A DNA stretch of 64,000 nt, taken from assembly GCA_013396655.1 (NCBI GenBank), contig WBMV01007391.1, positions 1-64,000 on the forward strand, read 5' to 3'. Below the pieces are notes generated by a model. It was not told the origin of the DNA and did no database searches. It worked only from the letters and a program-made list of their open reading frames with translations. Shown one piece after another: positions 48,249 through 61,700 of this stretch; within the stretch, counting starts at the first letter, position 1, and every line of letters starts with the position of its first letter. The position numbers were made by a program, and so were the translations under genes. This DNA is from Campylorhamphus procurvoides. Taxonomy: Eukaryota; Chordata; Aves; Passeriformes; Dendrocolaptidae.

Positions 48249-51200
48249 AGTGATAAAGGGGAGAATGGGAACATGAAGAAGAGCAAGGAGAAAAGGTAAC
48301 TGTAGCAGAATCCAAGCCCAGACATATCCATATAGGCCACTTCTTACTAATGAAAAGTAGTAGAAGCAAACGGTTTGTGCAGAGGTTTATAAAACCTCAA
48401 AAGTAGGAAAAGGATCAGGGCAACAATTTGCAGAAATCACAAGCTGTGCCTGGAAACACAACCTGGCTCAGTGGTTATACATAACCACTTGTAGTTAAGT
48501 ATTGGCACTGGGCAAGAAGTGAATGCAATACAGATATTCTGTTTGTTCCACAGAAGACTTCCTGAACAGACTTTATTTAGTGTTTTATTTGCTAAAAGTT
48601 GGTGCAATATATGAATCAGTAGAGTCCACATTATGCCAGCAGATGCTTTGTTTATAACTGGTGGTATTGCTACTGTAAATGTATTGCTGTAACTTAAACA
48701 CAGAGCTCTCAAACATGAACAGGGTCAAGATGATTTGTAAATAGTTGTAGATAAGCCAGCCTCTGATCCCAGTATTGTACAGATTCACAGGAATGATGTT
48801 CTACTTTTCACAAAGGTACTTCCTTTTTTCTTATATTTTCTTTTAATATTCTCATGTAAGGATCAGCTAGGATTAACAAGCATCAATAGGCAAAGGACAG
48901 ACAGACAGACATGGATCAATGTGGGAAATTCTCCAGGTCTCTTACACAGCCTCATCCCAGCAGGACTGGCAGCAGAGGGGGATTTGATGCTGTCCTTAGC
49001 CCTGGCTGAAACCCTGCACTGTAAGTTTTGGCAGTTTAAAAACTCAGCATTTTCCCCTTCACTAAGCAAAACTGGGAAACAATAGCAACAGAAAACCTCT
49101 GTCTCTAATCTAGACTCTGTACTGTTTTGAAGTAATAGATCTAATTCATGCAGAAATTGATCATAATATCCAGGGAATTACTAGCTCCGTATAGGGAGGA
49201 GAATGTAATTGTGACATTTATGGGCTTATTTTCATTATTCTGCTTGTTCCTTTTTACTTATCTCCATACAGGCTCCTCAGTCTTTATCTTGCATTAGAAT
49301 AAGTGCTGATGAAGTACTTTACATCAGCTGCCAGTGTGACCACTGCACAACAAAGCTATTGCAATCACATAATGTTCCAGAGTTGTTAAAGCCTCCTCTG
49401 CTCTTCCACGAGTCTTCGTGGTCCTCTTAGCAGTAGTAATTTCTTGGCACTTACTGAAAGTCACCTAGTACATTGTGTAATTTGGCTTGGCATTCACAGT
49501 TTGTGTCTAAGTTAAGCTTCTATGTTGCATAGATATGGGGTTGCTTATCAGCCATTTCATACTTTTGTGGTTTGTAATATGCATCTCTCAAATACAGGAG
49601 AGGCCTGAAGAGGAGGCACTTCTTAGGAAGCTTTCTAGAAAGATGAGGTTTGAGCAGTACAGAATAGATGTGGTTTTGCACGTTGTTCCAGTCAGCATGG
49701 CAACAGTTGATACCCACCTTGCCCTGCCAGCACTTGTAAGACACAGCAGATAAATGGATTTGCAAGGAACAACATATAGGACAATGTAACCTATAAATCT
49801 CTTATAATCTGAGTAGTTGTTAGGTGGAAAGGCTTCCCAATTCTTACACAAATCAGTGAGAGTCTTCCTTTGTTTTCACCATCATAGGATCTCTGAGATC
49901 AGAGTGATGCAGGTAGCAAAGCAGCGTTGCACATGAAACCACCATATCTGTCCCCACATGTGCCAGCTGAAGGCTGGCTGAGCTAGAACAATATGATTGC
50001 TTAAAAGTACCCTCTGCCTAGAATGGCGAGGGAATAGAAGTCTTTTGGATAATCAGTATGAATTTTGCTTAGGGGAGAAATTATTTTCTAATTCAAAGTC
50101 AGTACTACTTTTCTCCTAGGGCCTTCTCTGCTGAGACCTCAAGCTTTTAATACCTTACTTACAACAAATACAGTAAACGTTACAAACCATTTTAGCTATC
50201 AGCAACTTAATTGACCAAGACAGCTTCTGTGGAATTAAAGAGACAGAACAGTTTTCCTTTAGATACATATAGAGTAAAACTAGAAATTATTTCAGCCAGC
50301 TTCAGCCATAATTATTATGTTAGTATTTTGTAAGCAATAGGGATTTTTTTTTATTTAGGTTAAATGTTTTGCTGTTGGTATCCTAATAGCTTTATTTCTT
50401 GCCAGCAGAGCCAGATCTGAGATGAACCTTAATGAACTGGAAAATTACGAGCATTTTTAGTAAAACACCAGCAAATAATGGATACATGATCCAAAAATTG
50501 TGCTGATGAGTTTTTTCTCTCACTTAAAATGCCAGTGCAATATGTGTGTGAAGCAGAAAAGGTCACATCAGCCTAAGAAATAATGTATATAAAACCAGAT
50601 CAAACTACAGAAGACCTAAGAGCGATTGTTGTATTATCTGCATAGTACATTTGCTTTCCATCCACACACGCTTAAAATACTGCTGTAGCAGAGATCAGCA
50701 GCATGTTTACATTGATACAAGCAACTGAAGTTGTCAGGTAGGCTCTTGGTGTGACAGTAGCATGGAGCTTACTATGCTCCAATGCCAGCTGAGCTAGTGT
50801 TTCTGGAATGAATCTTTCCCTGCTTTTTGAATTTTTTTTTAAACTGTATTTCACGGTGGTCAGTGCTTGACAGGTGCTCTCCTATTGGCTGCCATCTCTT
50901 TGGACACAGTCTTTGAGTTCAAAATCCCTTTTGTGAAGAAGATGCATTCTCATCCATTTCAAGTGTGACTGTAGTCATGGTTTATTGTTCCTACACCTGC
51001 AGTACCACTTAGGCAGCATCTCCACCCTTCACTGTGAGAGAATCTGGAGCTTTATTACAGATTTCAGCTTTTCCTATGTACACTCTCACCCATTTTCAGG
51101 CCCTCTGCAGCTGTTCACAAGTAGCTTTACACCAAGTTATGGCTTGATGTTTATGACTTTAGAACTGTAAAACACTCTCAAAAGCTTTCAGTGTCAAGTT

Positions 51201-54200
51201 CAGGTACAGATGGTGTACTAGTACCAACCTGGGATCACGTGACAAATTTGTAACTGAGTTTGGATCAGGCGGCATTAATCCACAAATTTTATCCATTTGG
51301 TTCATGTGTACTTTGTCACTGGCCATGCCAAGTTTCCCACAGGTTTCACTGAACCGAACTGCAGCCATATATAATGTGTTTTCAATCAAAGCTCCCATGT
51401 GAATTATTGGATATTGTTCTCTGCTTATTGTAGCATTTAGGAAAGTTTAACAACTATTTCATAAAAGGATCTCATGGAGTTTTTAAGGTTAGCTACTTTC
51501 TGAAAGATGTGTGGCTATTTTTCAGGGTACATTAAATTCTTAGACGCATGGAAATTGGACTACACCCCTAATGTTGCCTTCTCATCCAGAGGCTGAACCT
51601 CTGAACTCCTACTCTTTTCCATGTGTCATAGAAACAACAGAAGTTTTCTATTTTGTTTAGCTCATCTGTCACAGTTGCAGGTCATCACAGTGATTGTAGT
51701 GATTTTTCTCTTGGAATTCGTGTACCACTCCCCTAATATACTTTGAAGGGGGCGTCATGGTATTTTCTTCTGACTCATTCAAGGTTGTGTAAACAACACA
51801 AGACAAATTGGTGTTCTGATGTATGGTGGGAAATTGTCAAACAATCTGAAATCATTATCATGTCATGATGATGCTCACTGTCCTGATCCCAGAGTCAGTG
51901 ATCATTCAGAAGAACTGGAGATGACTTGGGGAATTTTCTTCTAGTTTGTAAGCAGGGAGAACCAGAGATATTTATCTCCCTTGTGGCAAGGGTCACCTTG
52001 GCTTATTATCTCTTGGCGGTTTTTATCTCTGTCATGGCACAGATTTGAGAGTATGCCCTTACAAGACACATAGTTTTGGGACATAATAGCATGCTTTTCT
52101 GTGGCTGTTTCTTCCTGGGAGCCAAACACTCCCTTCTCTGGAGGAGTTTGCCTAACCCAAGCAATCGCGCTTAAACTAATAGGGTAACCTTGTTACTATA
52201 ATAGGCTGTGATATACAGAGTGTCAGTTTATATTATTTAGTAGCCTGTCCGGGGTAAAAGCTCTGTAGAGGTTTACAACAGACGCTTGATATGCTGAAGC
52301 CTGCTGGGGATGACTGCTCTTCATTTCCTGGCAGCACATGCATGACATCAATTCATGTTATCACATGCCTGACCTGTAAACCATCAGTGTCCATTCATGC
52401 CAGCAGCAACATATTTTTAACCAGACAAGAAAACATCAGTGGAACTCAAAAAACTACTTTAAAAATCCACAAACTGATCAAGAAGATTACCATAGCACAG
52501 ATCAGTTAGGATAGGAAAGGGCTCCACAGCTCTTTGGAGCGGTTTTAGGATGGTGTAACTGTTTGATGCAGGAAGGAAGGAAAGGTGCAGGTGAGACCTA
52601 ACAACATTGCTATTGAATTGCAACTCAGGATGGAAATTCTAACCAGCGAGTGAAGTGTAGTGCTACTTACTGGATGCCAAGACCTCTAGCACCTATCTGG
52701 GAAAGTTGGAAGCATCTTGGGGTGTGACCACTTCTTACTCTTCAAGAGTTCTTTGTTTGCCTTCCAATGTATATCTCTCTGAGGGGAGACAAAGCCGAAG
52801 GGTCATGTCATTCTAGCAAAGGACCAGAACAGTAATTTGACAAATACTGAGTTTATTCAAGTAAGTAGAAACAATTTTGTAACATCTGACAAGACATTTT
52901 AGTTCTTGTACTCAGTTTCCTATTCATAAAATAGAAATGGAATCATTCCACCATCACAAGGCTCTCACAGTAATAGAGACCACTTATGTTTAATAGATGT
53001 ACTTTTGGGTAAAATTTTGGACATGCTCAAGGGATGAAATTGGGTGATCGGTACATTTTTCTTTGCATCACAGGTGCTCAATCTTGACTGTAATGTATGA
53101 CTTTAATGTCAGTTGTGTGTAAGATTGGAAGATTACTTGGCATTTTCTGTTGAATTGTGTATCTAAAATCATACTATTATTTTGCAAGCTGTCATCAGAA
53201 TGGTCTTTTATTCGAATTTTACATACTCTCAGAAATGCTCTTTTTGCAGCTCCTTACTCTCAGTATTTAAATATATTCTTTTTACAACATATTGGTGCAC
53301 AGAAAGTCTTTGCTAAGACTGCATTTCAAATCTGACAAGTACTTTTACAATTTTATTATCATTTTCTGAAGTTCAGAAAGTGCTTTGGACAATGATTTCT
53401 GTTCTATAGCTCTCAGTGCTTTATAGTCTGTGTCTTTTATGGCTGATTCCTACCTATAAACATATTCATAAAACCTCTCACAACCAGAAACAACCACCTA
53501 TTTTTTTAAAGCGTAAGTAAAACCTACTATTTTGAACTGTTCTATAGGATGTTTTATGCAAAGGCATTATTCTACAGAGAAGCAATCTCCAAACAGTGTG
53601 AGTTTGTGTAACTTATGGTCTTGATTTATTGTTTTGAGAAGCTGTGGTCTGTAAAAGACTGCTAGTGGAGATAACAATAGAGGATATCACAACAGCTTTT
53701 ACAAACTGTCATCCACCTGTGGCTCCTTGAAATTTCAGAATTTTTTTCAATGAAAAATGCCAACATTAACACACGCTTTGTGAATATGTATGTGCTCATA
53801 TTGGATCATTTTGTCCTGCCTTTGGTAGCAGTGTAGAGGTTCATTTCAGTGTAGAGGTTCTGTACAAACAGTACATTTTCTCTGAGGACCAGTGCAGAAG
53901 AGAGAACTTTACAGAGAATGTAAGCTGTCAGAATAATAAAAATAAAAATCAAGGATAAAAAGCTGCTTCTAGTTAAATTTTAATTAAGGAATTAGTCAAG
54001 GAATTAGTGAAGTTCTACGTGCTAGTTGAACCTCGTAGATTCAGATTTGATATACAACTTTTCACTAAAATGTTCATAGTAGCTTATGCCACCCAAGACA
54101 AAAGGGTACTAATTTTGTTCCTTGTCTTGATGCTGCAGTGCCAAAATATTGTTCTGTTTCTGTGGAAACTCATATTTCCAATTTTCTTTAACACTTAGAG

Positions 54201-55404
54201 CATCATGGTTGGCATAAAAATGTAAATGTCTTGAATGTAGTGTTTCTAGAGCTGTTAGCCTGCTACTTCACACAAATATTAACTTTTGAGCTTGACAGTC
54301 TATATGTCCACATTCTGAGGCAGATTCATAGTATCAGTCACCAAAACTACCAATAATTAGAAAATTAAGTAGTTTCCGGGCATTATTTTAATATATCTTT
54401 AAATAAGAAAGACTAGAATAGTGGCCAAGAAGAAGACAGATATGTTGCTTAATGTATACAGGTGAGCTATTTAACACTGTCAACATGCTATTGATGCAGA
54501 TGACTTAGCTTTCAAATTATAAAATCATGTCTGAACAATTTTTCATAAAGAAAAAGAAATCACCTCTTTAAAGCATTTTTTTTATTATTAGATATTTATT
54601 TTTAAGCTGTTTTCTCTAGAATTTTCATGCAGAATCTAGTGACACCTATTGGTACTAAGAAACAGAAAACCAGCACCCTTCTCTTACAGAACAATACAAC
54701 TCTCTTGTATTGTTTATCATCATAAAGTTGGAAGTGACCTCCGCGTTCACTTCCATTTCTGTTTGGTTGTTGTGCTTTATTTAAAGAATGATCTATCGCT
54801 GTCTGAAACCTCAATGTAGTGCTGCAGTTGCTTCCAACAGAAGAGAGAGCAAAAAACTGAACCAATTAATTTTTTCAGATCACTCTGTTCCAAACCACTG
54901 TCTGTACATTGATGCAAGATTCATACATGCTTATCAACCCAAGCTTACTAATACTTTTTAACATCTGTCCAGTATGAGCAGTTGGGGTTGGGTGGGATGT
55001 GTGTATGTGATTTCCCCTTTGCTCTGCAGGGCCTTCAGGAACTCCACAGCACCACAGTGCTTTTCCTCCAGTGCCTGGGGTTCTTTTCAGAGGCAGTTAT
55101 CATCTAAGCATGACACAGAGCATCTTCCCCTGCCAATACCTTCTGATTTTTTGTCTGTGTAGAAAAATTCTCTTTGTCCAGCTATCTTGGTGCAGGACCT
55201 CCTTAGCCCTGAGGGTGAAGAGATTTTCTGGCTTTCACTGTGAAGAACTTAACCTGCCAATGCAGCGTGTGCTGGAAGCATGAAAAAAAGGAGTTGGAAA
55301 TAAATTTATATATAGTCAGTGTCTCAGTACTGTTCTTATAATATCCAATTAGAAATTTTCTTGCCACAGCTTTAACCCCTCTAAATTTTATCAGGTACAC
55401 TGGG
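48249..55404. other. Downstream intron, first part
   Basis: AT-rich, mostly single-copy. A 14-base segment, 'cagtgtagaggttc', is duplicated at 53829-53842 and 53847-53860. The next expected exon of the transferase (with the WGGEx motif) was looked for and not seen. Confidence 0.45.
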
Positions 55405-55720
55405 AGCAGACCTTTTAAGTACTTGAGGACTCATTTCAGGCAAGTTCATTTCTCATTTTCAAGTAAATTATATTCTTTTCTTCAGTCTCTTTTAATAGGT
55501 AATGTTTTCTAAATCTCTGATGATTATCTTTGCTCCTCTCTAGACTATATCCATACCAAGTGCATCCTGCACCAGCCAAAGTCGTACCATTTCCTGATAG
55601 AATAGGCAGGTTATTTGGCTGTCTCAGAGACTGTTCCTGTTTATATTTCCTTGACAATATTGATTCATGCCAGGCTTGTGCTAAGGTGTAACCTCCACAT
55701 CATTTTCTGCAGAACTGGTA
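55405..55720 (-). mobile_element. Very old CR1-like (L3/CR1) LINE fragment
   Basis: The + strand shows worn versions of the vertebrate CR1 3' block order: 'ccttttaagtacttgaggac', then 'cttcagtctcttttaatagg', 'aatgttttctaaatctctga' and 'tttgctcctctctagact'. This matches the order of blocks in clear copies elsewhere in the window but with heavy divergence. Both boundaries are approximate. Confidence 0.4.
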
Positions 55721-58700
55721 TTGAGCCAAGTGTTCATCATCCTCCTCTTGTAATTCAGATTTTACATATTTAAAGGCAAGCCATTTGTCTTCATATCTAT
55801 TTCAAGTGCTATGTCCAAAAGGGTGATCTGTCTTCATTTTCCCTAGATGTCTGTAGCTGAACATTTAAAATTTTATCTTTTCTTTCTTTGTTTACTTCAC
55901 TTCTCCAATTTGCTAAGATTTTTTAATTCTATTAACCTTCCAATTTTTTACAGCATATGCAACGTTATTTGAGCTTTACTTGAGGTTTATGGAAATGGCA
56001 AATTCTGTTCTAAATTTTAATTGTAATAATGTCTGTTTGGTCCGTGCCAGAAATCAAGATATGTGAAGTCCCTGGCTTTCCAACAATCCATTTTTTTCAG
56101 CCTAAAATGCAGCATGTACCACACTGTGGCCCTTGAAAATTTGTCAGATTCAGAAGCCTTGCTTCCTGCTAAGCAAACCTTTATAAAATGGTACAGAAGA
56201 ATTGCTCCACATCTTGTAAGAAGGGATCAGATTTACAGCACAATGGCAGCCTGAACTTCTGGTCCCTTTCCAGCCCTGAGATCAAGATCTAGGACCTCAT
56301 GGGCACATGTTCCAATCTGATATAGTTATGCACAAAGTCCTTCTCAAAGCTCCAGGAAGTGGACCTGCTGAATTACACCATGCAGATTTTTAATGCAACG
56401 CTGAACTGACTCAGATGCAGGACAATGTTTGCAGATAGTCTCAAGCAATTTCCATTTTGGTGTTGGAGTATAGACTATCAGCAGTCTTTGCATCTCTGAC
56501 AACAATTATGCATCTTCCATATTTCTGACCTTGTTGACTCTGACAGTTTATCTGTAAATCAGATCTTTTATCTGAGACTTGAGTGAGAAAAGAGTGAATA
56601 CATATTTTGTTTACAATCTTAGGAAAGTTCACTACAGGCATTGACACGATGAGGACCTTAGAAGTAAGACATGAGAGATCATTCTGAATTATCCCCTGAC
56701 AAACTAGCATCTGCTTTGTTTTGATGTAAGTCACCAAAATATCATTATTCTAGCTGGAAGACAAGTTTTGTCAAGAGGCAAAGGTAAATGTCTCCTGCAA
56801 CCTGTGCAGTGAAAATTATGATAAACACTCTGAATTTTGCTGTGTTGGTTTATTTATAAATGCTATGCATATCTTTTGAGAGACAAGGAACAAATGAGGT
56901 TCAAAACAGTTGGCATTAGTTCTTCCATAAAATGCCAGGACAGTGTCCTTTGTTACGGAACAAGATCCATGTATCATCTTTGCTCATTTCTAAACATACC
57001 TTTTTTTTGTTGTGGGAAAACACCAGAGAAATATTTCTCCAAGTGAATTACTTGGAAAATCGATCCCTCTGATGTTTTCTGCTGTTAAGGTGGTGTATCA
57101 GTGTTATTTTCAGTGTTGGAAAGGCACTGTAGGCATGAAATTTCACAAGTCCATTTGCCCCCTATAGAGAAAGAGATGCCTGTAAGGAGAAAGAAGACCC
57201 CACTCCCTCCACTCTCCTGGTTCTCCAGCAGAAAGTTTAGCTGATGATGCAGAAATTCCCTGGGTTTTTTTAAGCTAGGGCAAATAACCACTCTGTTTTC
57301 CCATGAGTGCAGATAACCTGTGGACACGTGGTGAATTAGGAGAGGAAAAGTTGGTGATGAGCCAGGAGCAGCGCAGTGGGAGAACAGTAACAACATTTTT
57401 TCCCTTTCAAAGCAGTGCAAACATGCAAAGGACCTCTCAGAGCACCTGAGGAAAAGATAAACAGCAGGGAAGAAAGTAGTTTGGAGCAGTGTTTTTAGAC
57501 CACTGTCTGGGGAGTGCAGGGTAGTGATTTTGAAGAGACTCCCAGAAGGAGAGAAAACCTAAGCTCTCAGCCCACAGGAAATGTTTGAAGTCCCCAGCTC
57601 TCTGCTTTGCAGTAGGCTTTAATGCCTAGCTTGTCATGTAGTGATTTTTTTTGACAGAATGACAGTTTAAACAGAAAAACTGTTCAAAGAACAATCTTTG
57701 CTCCCAGCTTGTTCAAAGGGCATTCAGGGAAGACGAATAGCCTTTTGTAAGTTGTATATAATTAGTTGATATGCCTAATTCATATGGACCCTGTTATTTC
57801 AGGGGTGTTTTCATTTGACCTTAAACCAAACAAAGACATTGTTATAAATATTCAACTGTATTGCCTTAATTTTTATACTTTATCTTATATTACTGCATTT
57901 GTTTGCATTTCCATTTCTGCTACAGATAGGGATATTATTATTCTATAGCAGAGTGATGTTAAGAGACGTGATTGTGTTTTTTGTAAATCACAAGATATTA
58001 TTGCTGTTGCAACCAATTTCTAGTATGAGTTCCTATAACGGTAATTTAATAGATTCATAAATTTTTAATGCCAAAATACAGTATTGTGACTGTCTGAATG
58101 GAAGTGGTAATACTTTGTATATGTACTGGAAGGTAATAAAATGCTTATAATTTCTGTAGGCATGAAAGGATGCAAAACTTGTCAAAATTGTATGCCTGAG
58201 ACTATACTTTTTTTTTTATACTGCTTTTTTTATGTGATATAACAAGATACTGATTAAGCTTTTTAAAAATACTTGATTTTGCATCATGTATTAGAAATTC
58301 TGGGTTTTGATCACCTATTTTGCTTTTTGCATTATTACTTTCATTAATAGTTTGTTGGATATGAAAGTTTCCTAAGCTCTGTGGGCACTGCTGACCATAG
58401 TCTTGTAAGAATGTCTGTGGCAAGGAAGGTTGATAGATGGGCTTTAACTGCAGCCAGATTTCATCTGTCTCATCTAATGCTTATTAAGAAATCTAACTTT
58501 GGATAAATTGTATTATACAAACCCTCAATTGTATAAAGGACTGCCAAATAGCTGTTTTCTACTTTTACTGGACTTATATCTCCACCTACTGGATGATGGC
58601 ACAAAGTCACAACAAAATGTTAGTTTAAATGAAATCCAAATAGTGTTTTGCTGTAAAAGCTTTTCTTATGATATTATAATCATGTATAGCCATGATTTTC

Positions 58701-61700
58701 AGGGGAGGTTTGTTCAAAGTTGTTTGGCCACATATATAATGAAGCCACTTATTTCAAACCCATTGATACATGCATATTCACCTGGGTCTTAATAAAGAAA
58801 ATATGACAGAAATTTTAAATCAGAAAAAAATACCTGTTTAAAGCCACCTACAGAGCCTTTCAGTGGGAATGCACGAGCACATCCAATAGCTGAGTACACA
58901 GTAGACCTATAGCTGTGTATTCCTGTGTAATTCAGTAAAGGTTAATAGCATAACAGGAATTATGTCAGTAGAGAATTTTTTTTTTAAGAGAAACAGAAAA
59001 ATGTGTTGTAGCAAGGAACTTGGATGACCTATCAGGTGATTATCAGTATTATTGCTGCATCCAGAAGGAAAAAAAGGGTAAGAAAAAAAAATCCCAATGT
59101 CAGTTTAGAAGTTAGCAAAGAGAACAGGCTGAAATTTGGTAAGAAAAAGTTCAAAGTCAAAGTGAACTGATAATTAGAATTTCTTTCATAATAGTGTCAT
59201 CCATTGGTAGCAGTAGAGGAAAAGCTGTTTGTAGAAGCTGATGATCATAGATAACAATGACTCTGCGGTGTGATAACAGCTGTGAAAAGGGCAAATGCAA
59301 TCCTGGAACTTACTCTGCCTAGAGCCTTTGGCCCTAATTACAGAATAGTTAAAAATCCCAGCTGTCCCCTTTTCCTTTTCCTTACACATCAGGATGTCAT
59401 CTCCTCTCATCCTCACATGGCATCATGTTTCTCTTGTCTCTGAGGCACTAGAACTTCTTCCTCATACCCCGAGGGAGAAGGGGAGAATACTAAACAGGCA
59501 CAAAACTGGAGCACAGGGTGTCCTTTCATACCTTAATTTTCTCCAAAGATTTTTGCTTTCTCATTCTTTGTGATGGAGCATTCAGCTGTGACCGATGATG
59601 TCACGTCCTGTCTACCTGCACCTTAAAATCTTTTGACTGGCATTTCTACTTAATTAGCAAGTTTCTAGCTTCAGAAAGCTTCCTACTTAAGACATGTTGG
59701 TAAAACCTTAACTATTGTGAGGAATATTAAGTACACAATCTCCCTAGTAGTCATATAAAAAATAAATACAGTATGGTGCCTGGTGAAACTAAAAATCTAC
59801 TGCTTGGGCTAAGTAATAGTAACTCTCGCACATACACGCACAGAGTTAGTTTTACAGGGATCAGTTTAGATCAGATACTGCAACAGCTGGATCTAGAAAA
59901 AAGTCCTATAAGCCACTTAGAATTAAACATCTTTTTCTATAGAAGTTTCTCTTAGGCAGTCCTAGAATTCAAATGCTAAATGATGTAGGTTTCTTCTGAA
60001 TTATTTTTTTTGTCTGGGCATTTTCTTCAAATAGTTACAGAAATAACACAAAACAGGAGCATGCACTGGTTGGAAAAGCAACTGTCACCCAACTGGAACA
60101 GAAATTTTCAAAAAGTGTGGATGATAACTGAAAGAAGCTTGGAAGGCACTTCACTTTGTATCTGTAAGCAATAGGTACCAGCAGAAACATTAATTACCTA
60201 ATGAGACAGTCACTGTGGTTCTCAGGACAGCTGATTTTGAATGGTTTCATTTGACTCAAATAGACAAAGTTAATTATTAAACTTATTTAACTGAATTTGT
60301 GAATTCCTGCATGTTGTGACATTCCAGACTTAATAGAGAATCCAAAATACCCCAAAAGTGGAACTGAAACAGAAGGATGTGGAGTTCAACTCATAAAGCT
60401 GGAACACCAGCAGGACTAGAGAGCTTCCTGCCAACTTGACAGCAGCAGAGATGATGCCTCTGAAATGATCTCTGAAAATGCTAGTCTTTCTGAAAAGTAA
60501 TTAAACACACCTAAACAGTCCTGGTCTGTTGCTAAAGAGAAGTCAAATCCTGTTTCAGTCTTCACTTCATTGCCCTTCTTCAGCCTTTTCTCATACAATA
60601 CCAGCTCTGTATTCCTCTGGTGGTTCTGGCACAGCTCTAATTTTCATTTCTCTTTTTTTGAAAAATGCTGGCCAGATTTGTATGCAGCATCATACTGCTT
60701 GCAGTCCTCAGCAGTTGACCTATATCTGCTGGAAAGATCTCTACTAATAGATCTTCAAGTTGTCTTTACCCTTTCCAAAGCTTATCTGTTACTTTTTTCT
60801 TCCATTCCTGAACAATCTGACCTTGCATATCTCAGATGCTTGGGACAGCTATTCTTGTAAATGTTCTATTGATCCAATCGTGGCTCTGATGTGGTAAAGG
60901 GCATGAGGTGTACAGGAGAGCAACAAAATGAGATGTTTTTGAAAGATTCCCTAAGAACTTCGGTGTTGCTTTTCCAACACTTGAATCCATTTTCATTCAG
61001 TAAGTGTTGTCTTTTTTTCACTTCTGTTTCTAATGAAGCCTGAAATTAACATGGCTTTTTGCTTTACTTTCTTATTTGAAACATCATCATTGATAGTAGT
61101 AGCATGGCCCTGGGACTAGTTATTGTAAAGCTGGAGGCAGAAGTGAGAAGTATTTTTGGTCAAGTCCTGTATGTAGGAAGGAGAGGAGTGTTGTGAGAAA
61201 TTTGCTCCTTCCTGATATAACTAACATTTAATATCTCTACATTTAAACTGCTGGGGTTTGGGGCAGGGAGACAGTCCATGTGAATCTTAGTTAAAAGCTA
61301 TTTTGATTCTGAACTCAGGTAAGGCATCACCTTACCTTAACACAGATGCTGTTTCATTAAAAAGCTGAAGTAAATGCACTAATTTTATTGTTGTGATTTC
61401 ATTTTCTTATTGTGACTTGCATGTGATATAGCATGAAAAAAATCCTACATTTTTAAGGGAAGAACTATAGCAGTTGATTATTCTGAAATTTTTGAAACCC
61501 ACGGATGAGCATATGTTACCTGTGAGCAAGATTTTAGTAAGTAAATTTGGCAAGGTTGAAGTGTGACAGGGATGACTAGCATTTTGATATTTAAAATACA
61601 CCAGGAAGTGTTTGCTGTCTTATATATTTGCTACTTGTTTAAATAAACTTGGTGTTAGCTATAAGGTCAGAGTCTGTTAGTATTTACTGTGAAGAATTCT

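Noticed and set aside
48055..48369. Minus-strand frames of 104 and 77 codons over the second exon.
   Set aside because: They are shadows of the conserved + strand exon with no recognisable family.
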